Shown piece by piece: positions 36,967 to 45,233 of a DNA stretch of 64,000 bases (its first letter is position 1; each line of letters begins with the position of its first letter). This stretch comes from Conexibacter sp. S30A1 (lineage in GTDB: Bacteria; Actinomycetota; Thermoleophilia; Solirubrobacterales; Solirubrobacteraceae). The notes under the pieces were generated by a model that worked only from the letters and a program-made list of their open reading frames with translations, was not told where the DNA came from and searched no databases. A program made the position numbers and the translations under genes. The stretch lies in the NCBI RefSeq assembly GCF_023330665.1, contig NZ_CP097127.1:372001-436000 (forward strand), read 5' to 3'.

Positions 36967-37341
36967 GCTTCCCCAGATCCCGCGACGAGACAGACGCTCA
37001 TGACGCGCCGTTCGCAAGCGTGCTTGGCACCAGGCGCGACGCTGGCGGCGGGCCGGGCGAACCGGCCGGTCCGTCGGCGCGTGACCGTGCCCGCCCTTTC
37101 CTTCGCAACCTCAACCGTGTCGAGCCGCTTGGCAACCGGCTCGGCCACCTGCTTGAGGAGCGGGTGACCGCACGCGACCTCGGCCTCAGCGTGTTCCATG
37201 GCCACTTGGTTCAGATCGGGCAGGAGGACAGCGATCTGCCCCCTGATTGTGACGGTCCTCTACGACGAACCGACCGGGAGGCTCGTCGCGCTCATCGAAA
37301 TGACCGAACAGGGCCAGGGCCGCCTCTGCCTGGAGTCCTGA
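36963..37341 (+). pseudogene. hypothetical gene with probable +1 frameshift
   Basis: From GTG 36963 (overlapping the previous stop) the frame has strongly G/C third positions up to about 37235. From there the coding character moves to the next frame, which reads ICPLIVTVLYDEPTGRLV then ALIEMTEQGQGRLCLES and stops at 37341. Removing one base near 37231-37237 joins the halves into a protein of ~125 residues. This could be a decay mutation, a sequencing error or a programmed shift; an overlapping 47-residue ORF from ATG 37198 is a fourth reading. The original frame also continues open into the excisionase-like gene. Confidence 0.5.
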
Positions 37342-37496
37342 CCCGCGTTTCCGATGGCTCGCTCAGGGCCGGCGGCTCGCCGGTCCGCTGGTCGTTTGAG
37401 CTCGGTCACCGGTCACGGGGACGGTGTGATTACGCCCGTCTGAGGACATACGCGAAAAGCCGGGTCTGTTCGCCGGTGGTCCTGTATTCACAGGTG

Positions 37497-37856
37497 GTGA
37501 CTCCTGCCCAAGCCGCCGCAAACGAGCTGTATGCCTTTCACCAGTGCGTGCATATGACCCCCGAGAAGTTCGCGGATGCGCTCGGCATCAGTTACTCCGG
37601 TGTGCTTGATGCCATCCGCAGCGGCGAGCTTCCTGCCATCGCGATGGGACGCCGTAAGGATGGCGCGCCTAGTAAGCCGTACCGCATCTTCCGCTGCCAC
37701 GCTGCGACGTTGTTCGAGAGGCGCTCTGTCGCCGCAGACGCACCGCAGCCACGCGAGCTGGAGTGCACGTCCGCAACAGCCCTGAACTCGGCTCCTCACC
37801 CAGGACGGGCCCGCCGCCCGGCCAAGGTGAGCCTCGTAGGCGTGGGTGAGCGCTGA
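37497..37856 (+). CDS. excisionase-like helix-turn-helix protein
   Basis: About 119 residues with a GTG start (37494 or 37497). The core, MTPEKFADALGISYSGVLDA then IRSGELPAIAMG and a wing SKPYRIFRCHAATLFERR, is a MerR/Xis-type winged helix as used by recombination directionality factors and excisionases. Its TGA overlaps the ATG of the integrase (TGATG at 37854-37858), a usual xis-int arrangement. It probably helps control excision of the island. The tail after residue ~80 is low complexity. Confidence 0.65.
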   Translation: MTPAQAAANELYAFHQCVHMTPEKFADALGISYSGVLDAIRSGELPAIAMGRRKDGAPSKPYRIFRCHAATLFERRSVAADAPQPRELECTSATALNSAPHPGRARRPAKVSLVGVGER

Positions 37857-39148
37857 TGGCTTCACGGTACGCCACGCGCACCGGTACCGAGTTCTGGCGC
37901 GCCACCTGGACCATCTTCGGAAAGCAGCGCTCTAAGTGCGGATTCGCGACCCAGGCCGAAGCCGAAGCCTTTGAGGCACCGCTGCGCGGAGACGACGGAA
38001 TGGAGGGCTTCAGCCCTGACGCCGTGATCGCCCGTTCAAAGAGCACAAAGCTCGGGGCATGGCTGTTGATCTGGTGGAAGCAGGGCTATGACCGCTGGAC
38101 CCCCGAGACCCGCCGCTCCTACCAGCGAGCGATAAACGGTGTGCTCGCACCGTACCTGCAGAACGTTCCGCTGTATTCGCTGACTAGCCCGCGCGTTGCA
38201 CGCTTTCGCGAGCAGGCGCTCGATGACGGATTTACAGCTCATCGGGTCGGCGAAGCGATGGACGTGCTCTCCGCTGCCCTGACCGCCGCCAAAGAGGGCG
38301 GGTACATCCAGGAAAACGGAGTCAAGGGTGTACGCAGACCCAAGAAGAGTCCCCCGCGCCCGATCAATCCCGCGACACCAGAGGATCTGGAACGCATCCG
38401 CCTGGCGATGCTCAACCGCCAGCCATACGGCCGGTTCTGCGCGCTCGACGCTTTGCGTAACGCACTCGCAGTGTCGCTCGCTGGCTACGGCGGACTGAGG
38501 CCGTCCGAACTAGTGGCGCTCAGGGTCCGTCACATCAACTTCGATCAAGGCGGACTCTGGGTCGAGGATGTGCTCGCCGGAGAGCTCCGTGAGGGCGATA
38601 ACAAGACACACTCCCCGGCCAGGTTCGTGGGCCTCTGGCCACCGGTGATGCAGGACATCGCAACATTCATCGAGTTGGCCGGACTCGGGCCCGACGACTT
38701 CATCCTGGGTGACGACGATGGCGAGGTGAGCGAGTGGACGCACCGCAACTGGCGTGAGCGTCATTTCAACCGGGCAAAGAGCGAAGCCGTCGCTGGGCTC
38801 GACGACGTCGTCAGCACACGGCGCATCCTGGCACTCACCCCGTATGACCTGCGCCACAGCATCGTTTCGGTCATTGCCCAGGCGGAAGGCAGAGACCTGC
38901 GCGAGGACCAGCTCGCCGCAAGGATGGGGCACACGATCGACACCCAGCGACGGACTTACCGGCACATCGTTACTGCCCAGATGGGCCTGCCGCGCACGCC
39001 CGTTAAGCGCCAGATCGAGCTGGCCCGCGAAAAGCTCGGCATCGACGAGGCTGCAGCGGCGTGCATCGCGCGCATCCCTCCTGTTCACCGGCCGACCGCA
39101 AAACTGGTCGACCTCGGGGTGGAGCGAAACCGCCGCCGCGCCGCCTAG
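37856..39148 (+). CDS. tyrosine-type site-specific integrase
   Basis: The 430-residue protein has a core-binding domain around residues 65-150 (SYQRAINGVLAPYLQNVPLY) and a catalytic domain around 165-400. Catalytic-box residues are visible: Arg in GYGGLRPSELVAL, the PYDLRHSIVSVIA box (the first His of HxLRH is Tyr here), His in ARMGHTIDTQ, and the nucleophile Tyr in RRTYRHI. It likely integrates the island at the tRNA-Glu 3' end. It lies mid-island rather than beside an att site, so later acquisitions probably separated it from the end. Confidence 0.9.
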   Translation: MASRYATRTGTEFWRATWTIFGKQRSKCGFATQAEAEAFEAPLRGDDGMEGFSPDAVIARSKSTKLGAWLLIWWKQGYDRWTPETRRSYQRAINGVLAPYLQNVPLYSLTSPRVARFREQALDDGFTAHRVGEAMDVLSAALTAAKEGGYIQENGVKGVRRPKKSPPRPINPATPEDLERIRLAMLNRQPYGRFCALDALRNALAVSLAGYGGLRPSELVALRVRHINFDQGGLWVEDVLAGELREGDNKTHSPARFVGLWPPVMQDIATFIELAGLGPDDFILGDDDGEVSEWTHRNWRERHFNRAKSEAVAGLDDVVSTRRILALTPYDLRHSIVSVIAQAEGRDLREDQLAARMGHTIDTQRRTYRHIVTAQMGLPRTPVKRQIELAREKLGIDEAAAACIARIPPVHRPTAKLVDLGVERNRRRAA

Positions 39149-39246
39149 CCGCTGCAGCTAACCGTAATCCTCATGGTCGCCTACCGGGCTGATATCGAAC
39201 AGCCGCCGGTTGGGCCCAGATGGCCCTTCGACGATCTCGGTCATTA

Positions 39247-39345
39247 GAAGCATTTCTGATGCCTTCTTTCGGGCGACTGCATCCGTGGCTTAGCGATCAC
39301 GCCGGTCGGCCAGACCGCACGAGTGCTTTCGGGTGACGAATGTGC
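39247..39345 (+). repeat. palindromic repeat R1, left arm missing, plus B segment
   Basis: 39247-39289 matches the inner hairpin and right arm of the 66-nt unit. The left arm is absent. The bases to its right (to about 39345) resemble segment B that follows R3, giving the order A-B. Confidence 0.7.
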
Positions 39346-39384
39346 GGGTGTGACACCTGCCGCCCTGCGACGTAGGATGGTCGT

Positions 39385-39813
39385 ATGCGTAGATCGGCGA
39401 GGGCTCTGACTGCAGCTTTGCTTCCACCTCTGTGTGCCGCGGCTGTCGCTGGTTGCGGAGGAAGCGCAAAGACGACTACAACGTCGAACTCTGGGCTGAA
39501 GCCCATTTCGACGCCGTACTGCGCGTCGGGCTGCGCGAAGGTCAATGGCCGGGTTGAGGAGTGTGGGGGACCTTCGAACCGGTGCCGAGTCGTCGGATTC
39601 GTACAAGTCGCCCTGCTCGACCTGCGTGGTCACTTGGTCACCGCGGAGCATTCGGGTAGCGTCGGGCCGAGACTGAGAAGCTTTTCGCTGCTGTACCCGG
39701 GTTCCGGCATGTATACGGTGGAGACCAGGCTGATTGGTGAATGGGCGATGAAGATGATCCGCCTCAGGCGCGGCCGCACGCTTACTGTGAACCTCGTGAT
39801 CCCGATCTGGTAG
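39385..39813 (+). CDS. small lipoprotein
   Basis: A 142-residue protein with a lipoprotein signal peptide: basic MRRSARAL, a hydrophobic stretch, then lipobox AVAGCGG with the acylated Cys near residue 24. The mature part begins with a Ser/Thr linker, then a disulfide-capable region (PYCASGCAKVNGRVEECGG) and a beta-rich segment with PGSGMYTVETR. The latter resembles an immunoglobulin-like or carboxypeptidase-regulatory fold. Family not recognised. The gene sits alone between repeats R1 and R2. Confidence 0.65.
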   Translation: MRRSARALTAALLPPLCAAAVAGCGGSAKTTTTSNSGLKPISTPYCASGCAKVNGRVEECGGPSNRCRVVGFVQVALLDLRGHLVTAEHSGSVGPRLRSFSLLYPGSGMYTVETRLIGEWAMKMIRLRRGRTLTVNLVIPIW

Positions 39814-39874
39814 TAAGCGATCACGCAAGGTAAAGGCGATAGCCGGGCGTTACTCAGTCCCATAATCGCTCTGG

Positions 39875-39940
39875 CACGAACACGGTCGCCAACAACGGAA
39901 GCATTTCCGATGCCTTCTTTCGGGCGACCGCATCCGTGGC
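39875..39940 (+). repeat. 66-nt imperfect palindrome R2
   Basis: Full-length copy of unit A. Positions 1-16 pair with 49-64 and an inner hairpin forms in the middle. The sequence just left of it (from about 39822) resembles B in inverse orientation, order B'-A. Confidence 0.85.
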
Positions 39941-40096
39941 GTGATGATCGCGAAGTCATGCCGCTGGCCATATCAAACGCGATCGTCGATGCCTCTGCGG
40001 CTGTCAACGCGCAAAGGATTCAGTGTGGGCGTCACATCGGCGTCGTTTCAAGCAATGCAGGCAATGATAATCTGGGGCCAGCTCTGATTGAGGCTC

Positions 40097-40942
40097 ATGC
40101 CGATACCGCGCATCACTTCCGTCGTAGCGATTCTGGCGATGGCCGCCGCCGTGGCTGGTTGCGGGAGCACCCAGCAGCGGACCAGCATGGGGAGACCGTG
40201 TCGCGCGGGCGAGCTGACGGTGCGAGCCTTTCACGCATCGATCGAGAAGTCTGCTATCGGGCACATGGCGATCGCGCTCATGGATCGCGGCACGGCGACG
40301 TGCCGACTGTCGGGCGTTCCCAGGCTGGCGCTTGTCTATCAGAACGGGAACCCGGTCTACACGCCGCCGCAGGTGAGCAGCGGCAATACTGGAGCCGTGA
40401 CCCTGCACCACGGCCAGACCGCATCCTTCTGGTTGCAGGAATTGGCACCCTATGGAATTCCGGTCGCTAGCGCCAAGCTGCTCGCGATCACGCTCCATGG
40501 GATCGCGGGCGCAGCCTACCTTGAGCTCACCCCTGCTCTGAAAACTGGCCAGCAGCTCATCGTCTCTGCGATCAACCCCGGCATCGTGTCGAAGCTCCCG
40601 CGCTCCGTCTCACACGCAGCCCGTTGCACCGTCGCCGACCTTCGATTCCACTCCCGTTTTCTTGATATCGGGATGCCTGGGGCTTATGCAGAGGGGATCC
40701 TGACCAACATCAATTCACGACCGTGCAGTCTCGGCGGTGTTCCAAAGCTGTCCGGCCTGCACGGCCGCCCCCGGGTGATTCCCCATTCCGGCTCGCAGAT
40801 CACGCTTAACCCCGGCGCGCATGCCTCATTCTTGGTGTTCACCGGCGAGTGTGTCGTTCACGCGCGCTGCCCTCCGGCCGCTTCCGCGTCGGCGATCGTG
40901 GGTGGCGAATTCAAGATGGCTCCGGGCTTCACAACGCCATAG
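40097..40942 (+). CDS. lipoprotein with two DUF4232-like domains
   Basis: 281 residues from ATG 40097 (GAGG 4 nt upstream; a TTG at 40088 is possible). The signal peptide ends in AVAGCGS, a lipobox. Two repeated beta-sandwich modules follow (about 32-150 and 175-275), each with the DUF4232 pattern: PCRAGELTVRAF with TATCRLSGVPRLAL, and ARCTVADLRFHSRF with RPCSLGGVPKLSGL. This family consists of exported actinobacterial proteins of unknown role. It lies between R2 and R3. Confidence 0.75.
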   Translation: MPIPRITSVVAILAMAAAVAGCGSTQQRTSMGRPCRAGELTVRAFHASIEKSAIGHMAIALMDRGTATCRLSGVPRLALVYQNGNPVYTPPQVSSGNTGAVTLHHGQTASFWLQELAPYGIPVASAKLLAITLHGIAGAAYLELTPALKTGQQLIVSAINPGIVSKLPRSVSHAARCTVADLRFHSRFLDIGMPGAYAEGILTNINSRPCSLGGVPKLSGLHGRPRVIPHSGSQITLNPGAHASFLVFTGECVVHARCPPAASASAIVGGEFKMAPGFTTP

Positions 40943-41030
40943 CCGCTGCATTCAGCACGGCCGAGTGCCCGGCGGTCGCGAGGTGAGGGCCTTCATCTTC
41001 GGCTCGGACCGGCTGGCACGAGTGCTTTGC

Positions 41031-41096
41031 CACGAACGCGGTCGCCAACAACGGAAGCATTTCCGATGCCTTCTTTCGGGCGGCTGCATCCGTGGC
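41031..41096 (+). repeat. 66-nt imperfect palindrome R3
   Basis: Full-length copy of unit A, identical to R2 at 63 of 66 positions. It is followed directly by segment B. Confidence 0.85.
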
Positions 41097-41153
41097 AAAG
41101 CGATAGCGACGACTCGACGTCCTGCCACGAGTCCTGTCTGGGCAAAGGGATCG
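41097..41153 (+). repeat. segment B, forward copy
   Basis: About 57 bp; its reverse complement recurs at 46468-46524 with roughly 80% identity. The pair forms inverted repeats just inside R3 and R4. Confidence 0.8.
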
Positions 41154-41272
41154 TCGGGCCCCGAGGCTGCAGAGTGCTTCTACGCCGCCGAAGCGCAAGC
41201 TTGGCGTGTTGTCGACGGTGAACGCGAAAGGCAATGCTCAGGTGGCGTCCGGCGCCCCTGGCCCCTCAGGGA

Positions 41273-41484
41273 CTAAGCGGCTACGGTGCCAGCGATGTGG
41301 TGGGGCGCCGGCAAGCCGAGACCGCGTTCTGAGAGATCCTCGGCGTAGGCGGCCAGAGCCTCCTCGATGCCAGCCGCTACCTCCTCGCGCGTCGCGCCAA
41401 GCGCTACGACCCCAGGCACGTCTGGGAGGTAAGCCCCCTCTCGCCGTCCTCGGCCTGCTCGTAGATGACCACGTACTCGCTCAA
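41273..41484 (-). pseudogene. hicB: HicB-like antitoxin, 1-nt frameshift
   Basis: A TTG start at 41484 reads SEYVVIYEQAEDGER, then loses frame at a run of five G. Restoring one G gives GAYLPDVPGVVALGATREE and AAGIEEALAAYAEDLSERG to the stop at 41273, a normal ~70-residue HicB partial-RNase-H-fold antitoxin. The length of 212 nt confirms the missing base. The TTG overlaps the hicA stop. Either the antitoxin is inactive or the base was missed in sequencing, since homopolymers are error-prone. Confidence 0.75.
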
Positions 41485-41681
41485 CGCAAATGCTCCAAGC
41501 CGGTTGCCTTCCTGATGCTACCGAGCGTTCTAACCGGTACCGTTGCACTGCCCTTACCCGCAACGACGATCCGTTCGGGTCGTTGCGGATGCGCCCATAC
41601 CTCGTGCGAGCCACGCTCGTGGACAACCTTCCAGCCGGCTTCCTGCAGCGCGGCACGAACCTCTCGGTACTTCTTCGGCAC
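41481..41681 (-). CDS. hicA: HicA-family toxin (mRNA interferase)
   Basis: 66 residues from GTG 41681: KKYREVRAALQEAGWKVV, then the double-stranded-RNA-binding-like signature ERGSHEVWAHPQRPERIVV with the catalytic His, and TVPVRTLGSIRKATGL. It overlaps the downstream hicB by 4 nt in the usual toxin-first order. HicA cleaves mRNA; HicB neutralises it and represses the operon. The longer frame to 41852 has no family support. Confidence 0.85.
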   Translation of the reverse strand: MPKKYREVRAALQEAGWKVVHERGSHEVWAHPQRPERIVVAGKGSATVPVRTLGSIRKATGLEHLR

Positions 41682-41848
41682 CCATCCAGACCGTACGCGC
41701 CGATCCGGACACGGCTCGCGCTGAGCCGCAGGCACCGAACATCGCCAGAATCCAAGAGAGGAGCGCGGTGCGCAAGCAGTGCACGCTGGGATCTGTGCGG
41801 GGGCGGGCCGAACTCCGAGCAGCGAAGTCCCGTCCCTACCGCGAACGT

Positions 41849-43219
41849 TCACTCGTTGTCTTTTCCGCTGTTTGTCACTACCGCGCTACCGGCAGCGAAG
41901 TTACGCCACGCTGGCTGGGTGAGTGCGTAGCTGGTCGAGAGCGCGATCAGCGTGCCGGCAGCCAAGAAGACGATCGATGGGCCGGCTGCATGCACGATTA
42001 CACCACCCAAAAGTACGGACAGCGGATAGAAGCCGCCCTGCGCGAGCGTTGCGGCGCTCATGACTCGGCCCAGTAGCCGAGGCGGAGTCCAGCGTTGGAG
42101 CATGGTGATCTCGATGGTGTTTCCGAGGCCAAGCAGCCCGCCAAACAGGAACAGCATCACTCCTGCCGCGCCCGCGCCGCCTAGGTACGGCACTGCTGCT
42201 AGGCAGGTACTGGCGATCAAGAAGAGTGTCGAGCTTACCGTGGCGGGACGCCTTGGTGTGGCTAGGCGGGCAGCGACGAGCGTTCCGAGGATGCCGCCAG
42301 CGCCGAGCGAGGCGACTAGGACACCGTAACCGAATGCACCCTCGTGCAACGGTCCGTGCGCAAGGGCTGGCAACGCGACATCGCCTACTGCTCCCTCACC
42401 CATGTTGCCAGCAAACACGATGATCAGGAAGATCAACAGGCCCCGCTCGCGAGCGAGTGTCCGCCGCAGTGTCGTAGGGGTATCCGGCCCATCCGCCCAG
42501 TGCTCCGCTATCTTCAACGCAGGCTCACAGTTCTCTGGGGGTTGAAGAGACGCTTGAGCAGGTGCAGGCCGGCGCGTGAGTTCCTGCTCGCGGTGCATTG
42601 AGTGGACGCCGGCCAAAGACACGGCGGACGCGACAAACGACGCCGCGTCGACAGCGAACGCAAAACTCGTGCCAACGCTGGCGACGACCAAGCCGGCGGC
42701 CAGCGGCGCAACAAAAATGGCGCTCTGCTGTGCGCCAGCGAGCAGCGCGTTACCTGCCTGGAGCTCGCCGTCTGGAAGCAGCGACGGAACTATTGACCTG
42801 GCGGCCGGCGTGAACACGCCGGATGCCAAGCCCAACACTGCCGCCAACGGGATCAGTGTCATGGGGCGTGGTGGCAGCGTCGCGGCAACAGTAGCGAAAA
42901 GCCCTGTCAGCACCGCCCTGGCGAGGTCGCTGGCAAGCATCACGCTCCAGGGATGGAGGCGGTCGCTGAGCGCACCGCCAATCGCGATTCCCGCGAGACG
43001 TGGCACACCGTAACAGGCCAACAGCGTGCCGAGCAGAACCGTTCCGCCGTGGTCGGCAAGGACGTACCAAGGCAGCGCAATCGTGTAAAACAGACCCCCA
43101 ACCGTTGAGATCGCCTGTCCTGCCCACAGCCAGCGAAACTGACGGTATCTAAACGGCGCTAGTGCCGTCGAAGGTTCGGCTCTAGCTCTACGCGCGTGTC
43201 TAAAGCGCCACGTGAGCAC
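41849..43219 (-). CDS. MFS transporter, drug/macrolide-efflux type
   Basis: The 456-residue protein has about 12 membrane helices in two halves. The N-terminal half opens with FRYRQFRWLWAGQAISTVGG, followed by the MFS loop GGALSDRLHPWSV. GVFTPAARSIVPSLLPDGEL, a motif of the MFS_3/MefA-like group, and QAGNALLAGAQQSAIFVAP come next. A polar central loop (about 215-255) leads to the second half. It should export small molecules such as antibiotics by proton antiport. GTG start. It lies inside the R3-R4 module of the island and may be resistance cargo. Confidence 0.8.
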   Translation of the reverse strand: MLTWRFRHARRARAEPSTALAPFRYRQFRWLWAGQAISTVGGLFYTIALPWYVLADHGGTVLLGTLLACYGVPRLAGIAIGGALSDRLHPWSVMLASDLARAVLTGLFATVAATLPPRPMTLIPLAAVLGLASGVFTPAARSIVPSLLPDGELQAGNALLAGAQQSAIFVAPLAAGLVVASVGTSFAFAVDAASFVASAVSLAGVHSMHREQELTRRPAPAQASLQPPENCEPALKIAEHWADGPDTPTTLRRTLARERGLLIFLIIVFAGNMGEGAVGDVALPALAHGPLHEGAFGYGVLVASLGAGGILGTLVAARLATPRRPATVSSTLFLIASTCLAAVPYLGGAGAAGVMLFLFGGLLGLGNTIEITMLQRWTPPRLLGRVMSAATLAQGGFYPLSVLLGGVIVHAAGPSIVFLAAGTLIALSTSYALTQPAWRNFAAGSAVVTNSGKDNE

Positions 43220-43225
43220 GCTACG

Positions 43226-43657
43226 CTAGCCCCAGCGCTGGTGAATCGTGATTCTCGCCCGCCGTTCCTGCTTCGTGCCCAGCCTGAGAGAACCAAGTCG
43301 CTCCATTGATACGTCCACGAACGCGATCAACCCAGCTTTCTTGAGCCATCGTCGGACCACCACGTCTAACGCGGCGGACTGGGCGCCGGTACCGCGACTC
43401 TGCGCGCCGAGACGCCACACGGCGCCTCGCGTGTTCGCCTGCACGAAGATACCCGCGTGTGGCCGCAGCGTCACCGGTGATGTTCTCGGATTGACCCACG
43501 CCGACGAGTATGGCCTAATTATCCTGTCGGCCAGATTCAGAGTAACTCGGTCCGCGCATCGGCTTGGAGAGACGCCGACAGACTCCCGATGCCATGACGC
43601 ACGTCCTTGCAATCCGAGCACCGCCCCATCGCCGGTATGCCGCCAAATGCGCGTCAT
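43226..43657 (-). CDS. doubtful hypothetical ORF upstream of MFS gene
   Basis: A 143-residue open frame ending 6 nt before the MFS start. The C-terminal part (AALDVVVRRWLKKAGLIAF then VDVSMERLGSLRLG) reads like protein, but there is no recognised motif and both strands are open here. It may be a remnant. Region 43658-43793 holds nothing I can name. Confidence 0.25.
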   Translation of the reverse strand: MTRIWRHTGDGAVLGLQGRASWHRESVGVSPSRCADRVTLNLADRIIRPYSSAWVNPRTSPVTLRPHAGIFVQANTRGAVWRLGAQSRGTGAQSAALDVVVRRWLKKAGLIAFVDVSMERLGSLRLGTKQERRARITIHQRWG

Positions 43658-43793
43658 CGTTGATGTAGGACGGGCGAAGAGACGGTTGAAGTACTGACGC
43701 CCTCCGGGGTGCGCATGTACCTTTTCGGTCTCCCACGCCGCATTCGCGACGAGTTAGCTCTCAACAGTGCGCGCCCCGCTAAGGACTCACGAA

Positions 43794-44186
43794 CTAATTA
43801 CTGCGGCGTGTGTGATGGTTGGCTGGTGTAGTTCCAATCGCCGTGAAACTCGTCCCGGACGATGTGAGCTGTCCTGGGTTTGACGGAGGCTTTTGCGCGA
43901 GGGTTTTGGCCCTCGGGAAGGAAGTATCCCCAGGAGTTGATCCACCGCGGCGTGCGTTTGGCGATCGAGTCCGGCCGGCTTTGAGATCCCTGAGCGAGGT
44001 CCCGCCATGCCCCTGAGCGGTTCCTTCAAGCGCTGCCATCTGTTCGCCCAGTCGTCGCTGACGTTCACCGAGCCCGACTTCTGCCAGCTGCCGGATGGTG
44101 GCGCTGCGGGTGCTGCCGTGAGCGTTGGCTTGTGCGTCGACCCGTGCGAGGAGGTCGTCGGGCAGCGAGGTCATTACCTTCACCAT
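43794..44186 (-). pseudogene. ribbon-helix-helix antitoxin, 3' end replaced by IS sequence
   Basis: The first ~71 codons encode a CopG/Arc-type RHH antitoxin: KVMTSLPDDLLARVDAQANA, then GSTRSATIRQLAEVGLGER and a tail ending RDLKAGR. After about 43975 the frame enters sequence derived from an insertion element and becomes low-complexity. The partner toxin gene that would normally follow is gone. The DNA-binding part may still be made and functional. Confidence 0.6.
43798..43875 (-). mobile_element. 3'-terminal fragment of an ISAzo13-family transposase
   Basis: In the second minus frame the DNA reads VRDEFHGDWNYTSQPS and stops at 43798. FHGxWNYT close to the C-terminus is characteristic of ISAzo13-family transposases. 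Only a tiny piece remains. The 5' part of a related element lies at the right window edge. Confidence 0.45.
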
Positions 44187-44300
44187 GCCACGAGTATTCC
44201 CGGTAACACTCTTGCCGTACAGATCGTTCGACCAGATTGCTCTTACTCGACGCGGCCAGGCTTCCGGACTCGTGCAAAGGCGACGACGAGGCGCTGATGA

Positions 44301-44852
44301 TCAGGCTGTGCAGTCGGGTGCGCTGAGGCGATAGATCGCGACCGGCTCATCGGTCGGTTCGGTTACGACCGCCTGGACGCTGATGAGCGTGAAGCCGTTG
44401 CGTTCGAGCACCCAGCGCGAGGCCACGTTCTTGGCATTGGGGTCCACGATCACCCCACACCCGGGATGGTGCCGGCGCACTTCGCCCACCAGCACGGCGA
44501 TCAATGCCTTTCCAAGACCGCGTCCCGTTGCAGTCGGGTCACCAATCGCGTAGTCAATGCCGCAATCACCCGGGCGTGCGCCGATCGCCTTGGCTTCCGC
44601 CGGGTAGGCGTCGTAGGGGTACCACTGACACCACCCGCCCGGAGCACCGATCTCCAGCTCAGAGCCGCCTCGTTCAACAACCATCAGCAAATGGGTCGCG
44701 TCCCCGGACGGCTGGGCCACGCGAGCCTTGATCTTCTCCAGTTCGGCCGCCGCAGTAGTGCCACTCAGCCACCAGCGGGCGACATGCTGCTCCCGCAGCC
44801 AGCCAGCGACCAACGGCAGGTCGTTGGGGAGGAGAGGCCGCAACTCGATCAC
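44301..44852 (-). CDS. GNAT N-acetyltransferase, aminoglycoside 6'-acetyltransferase-like
   Basis: About 183 residues from GTG 44852 (frame open to 44900). It starts IELRPLLPNDLPLVAGWLRE, then EQHVARWWL, GGWCQWYPYDAYPAE and GDCGIDYAIGDPTATGRGLG, followed by KALIAVLV. This is the acetyl-CoA-binding RGLGKA loop of GNAT folds in the AAC(6')-Ib/IucB-like (Acetyltransf_8) branch. NVASRWVLERNGFTLI closes the fold. It may acetylate an aminoglycoside or a related amine; resistance is an inference from family. It is island cargo. Confidence 0.75.
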   Translation of the reverse strand: MIELRPLLPNDLPLVAGWLREQHVARWWLSGTTAAAELEKIKARVAQPSGDATHLLMVVERGGSELEIGAPGGWCQWYPYDAYPAEAKAIGARPGDCGIDYAIGDPTATGRGLGKALIAVLVGEVRRHHPGCGVIVDPNAKNVASRWVLERNGFTLISVQAVVTEPTDEPVAIYRLSAPDCTA

Positions 44853-44993
44853 ACAGAAGAGCCTATTTCCAGGCGATAGGGGAGACGTGGCTACGAGCAC
44901 GACCGGCTATCGCATCCGCATCAGGTTCGCGACGCCGCTCACGATCGCCTTGGCGACGAAGTGTCGCTTTGGAGCGAAGCGGCACGGCGGCTT

Positions 44994-45233
44994 CTACGGC
45001 AGGAGCGCGAGGTACTGCTTGCGTGCCTTCATGGCATGAATCAGCATCTGATTGCCGCTGTCGAAGACGAGTACGACGAGTTCAAGCAGCCTTCCGTGTG
45101 GGTCGAAGCCGAGCCGGAACTCTGGCATCGGGCTGTCGTCGTTCTGTGGGGCTGCGAAGACCCAGTTCTCGGCGGCGTAGATCGCGTCGTCGGCTTCGAT
45201 CCCGTGGCTCAGAGCCTACTGGTGGATGCGCAC
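44994..45233 (-). pseudogene. small toxin-like gene with a stop at codon 6
   Basis: A GTG at 45233 overlaps the TAG of the RHH antitoxin gene (TAGTG). It reads VRIHQ, TAG (45218-45216), then ALSHGIEADDAIYAAEN, WVFAAPQNDD, MPEFRLGFDPHGRLLELV and VLVFDSGNQMLIHAMKARKQ to a stop at 44994. The remainder is intact and resembles small BrnT/DUF4258-like toxins encoded after RHH antitoxins. The nonsense codon should silence it unless a downstream CTG is used. Confidence 0.6.

Noticed and set aside
37198-37341. Ornithine-cyclodeaminase-like fragment (VLYDEPTGRLVALIE)
   Set aside because: The resemblance covers only about 15 residues; more simply explained as the second half of the frameshifted island gene.
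43248-43697. 149-residue plus-strand frame opposite the 43226-43657 ORF
   Set aside because: No motifs and weak codon preference; both strands are open here so openness alone is not evidence.
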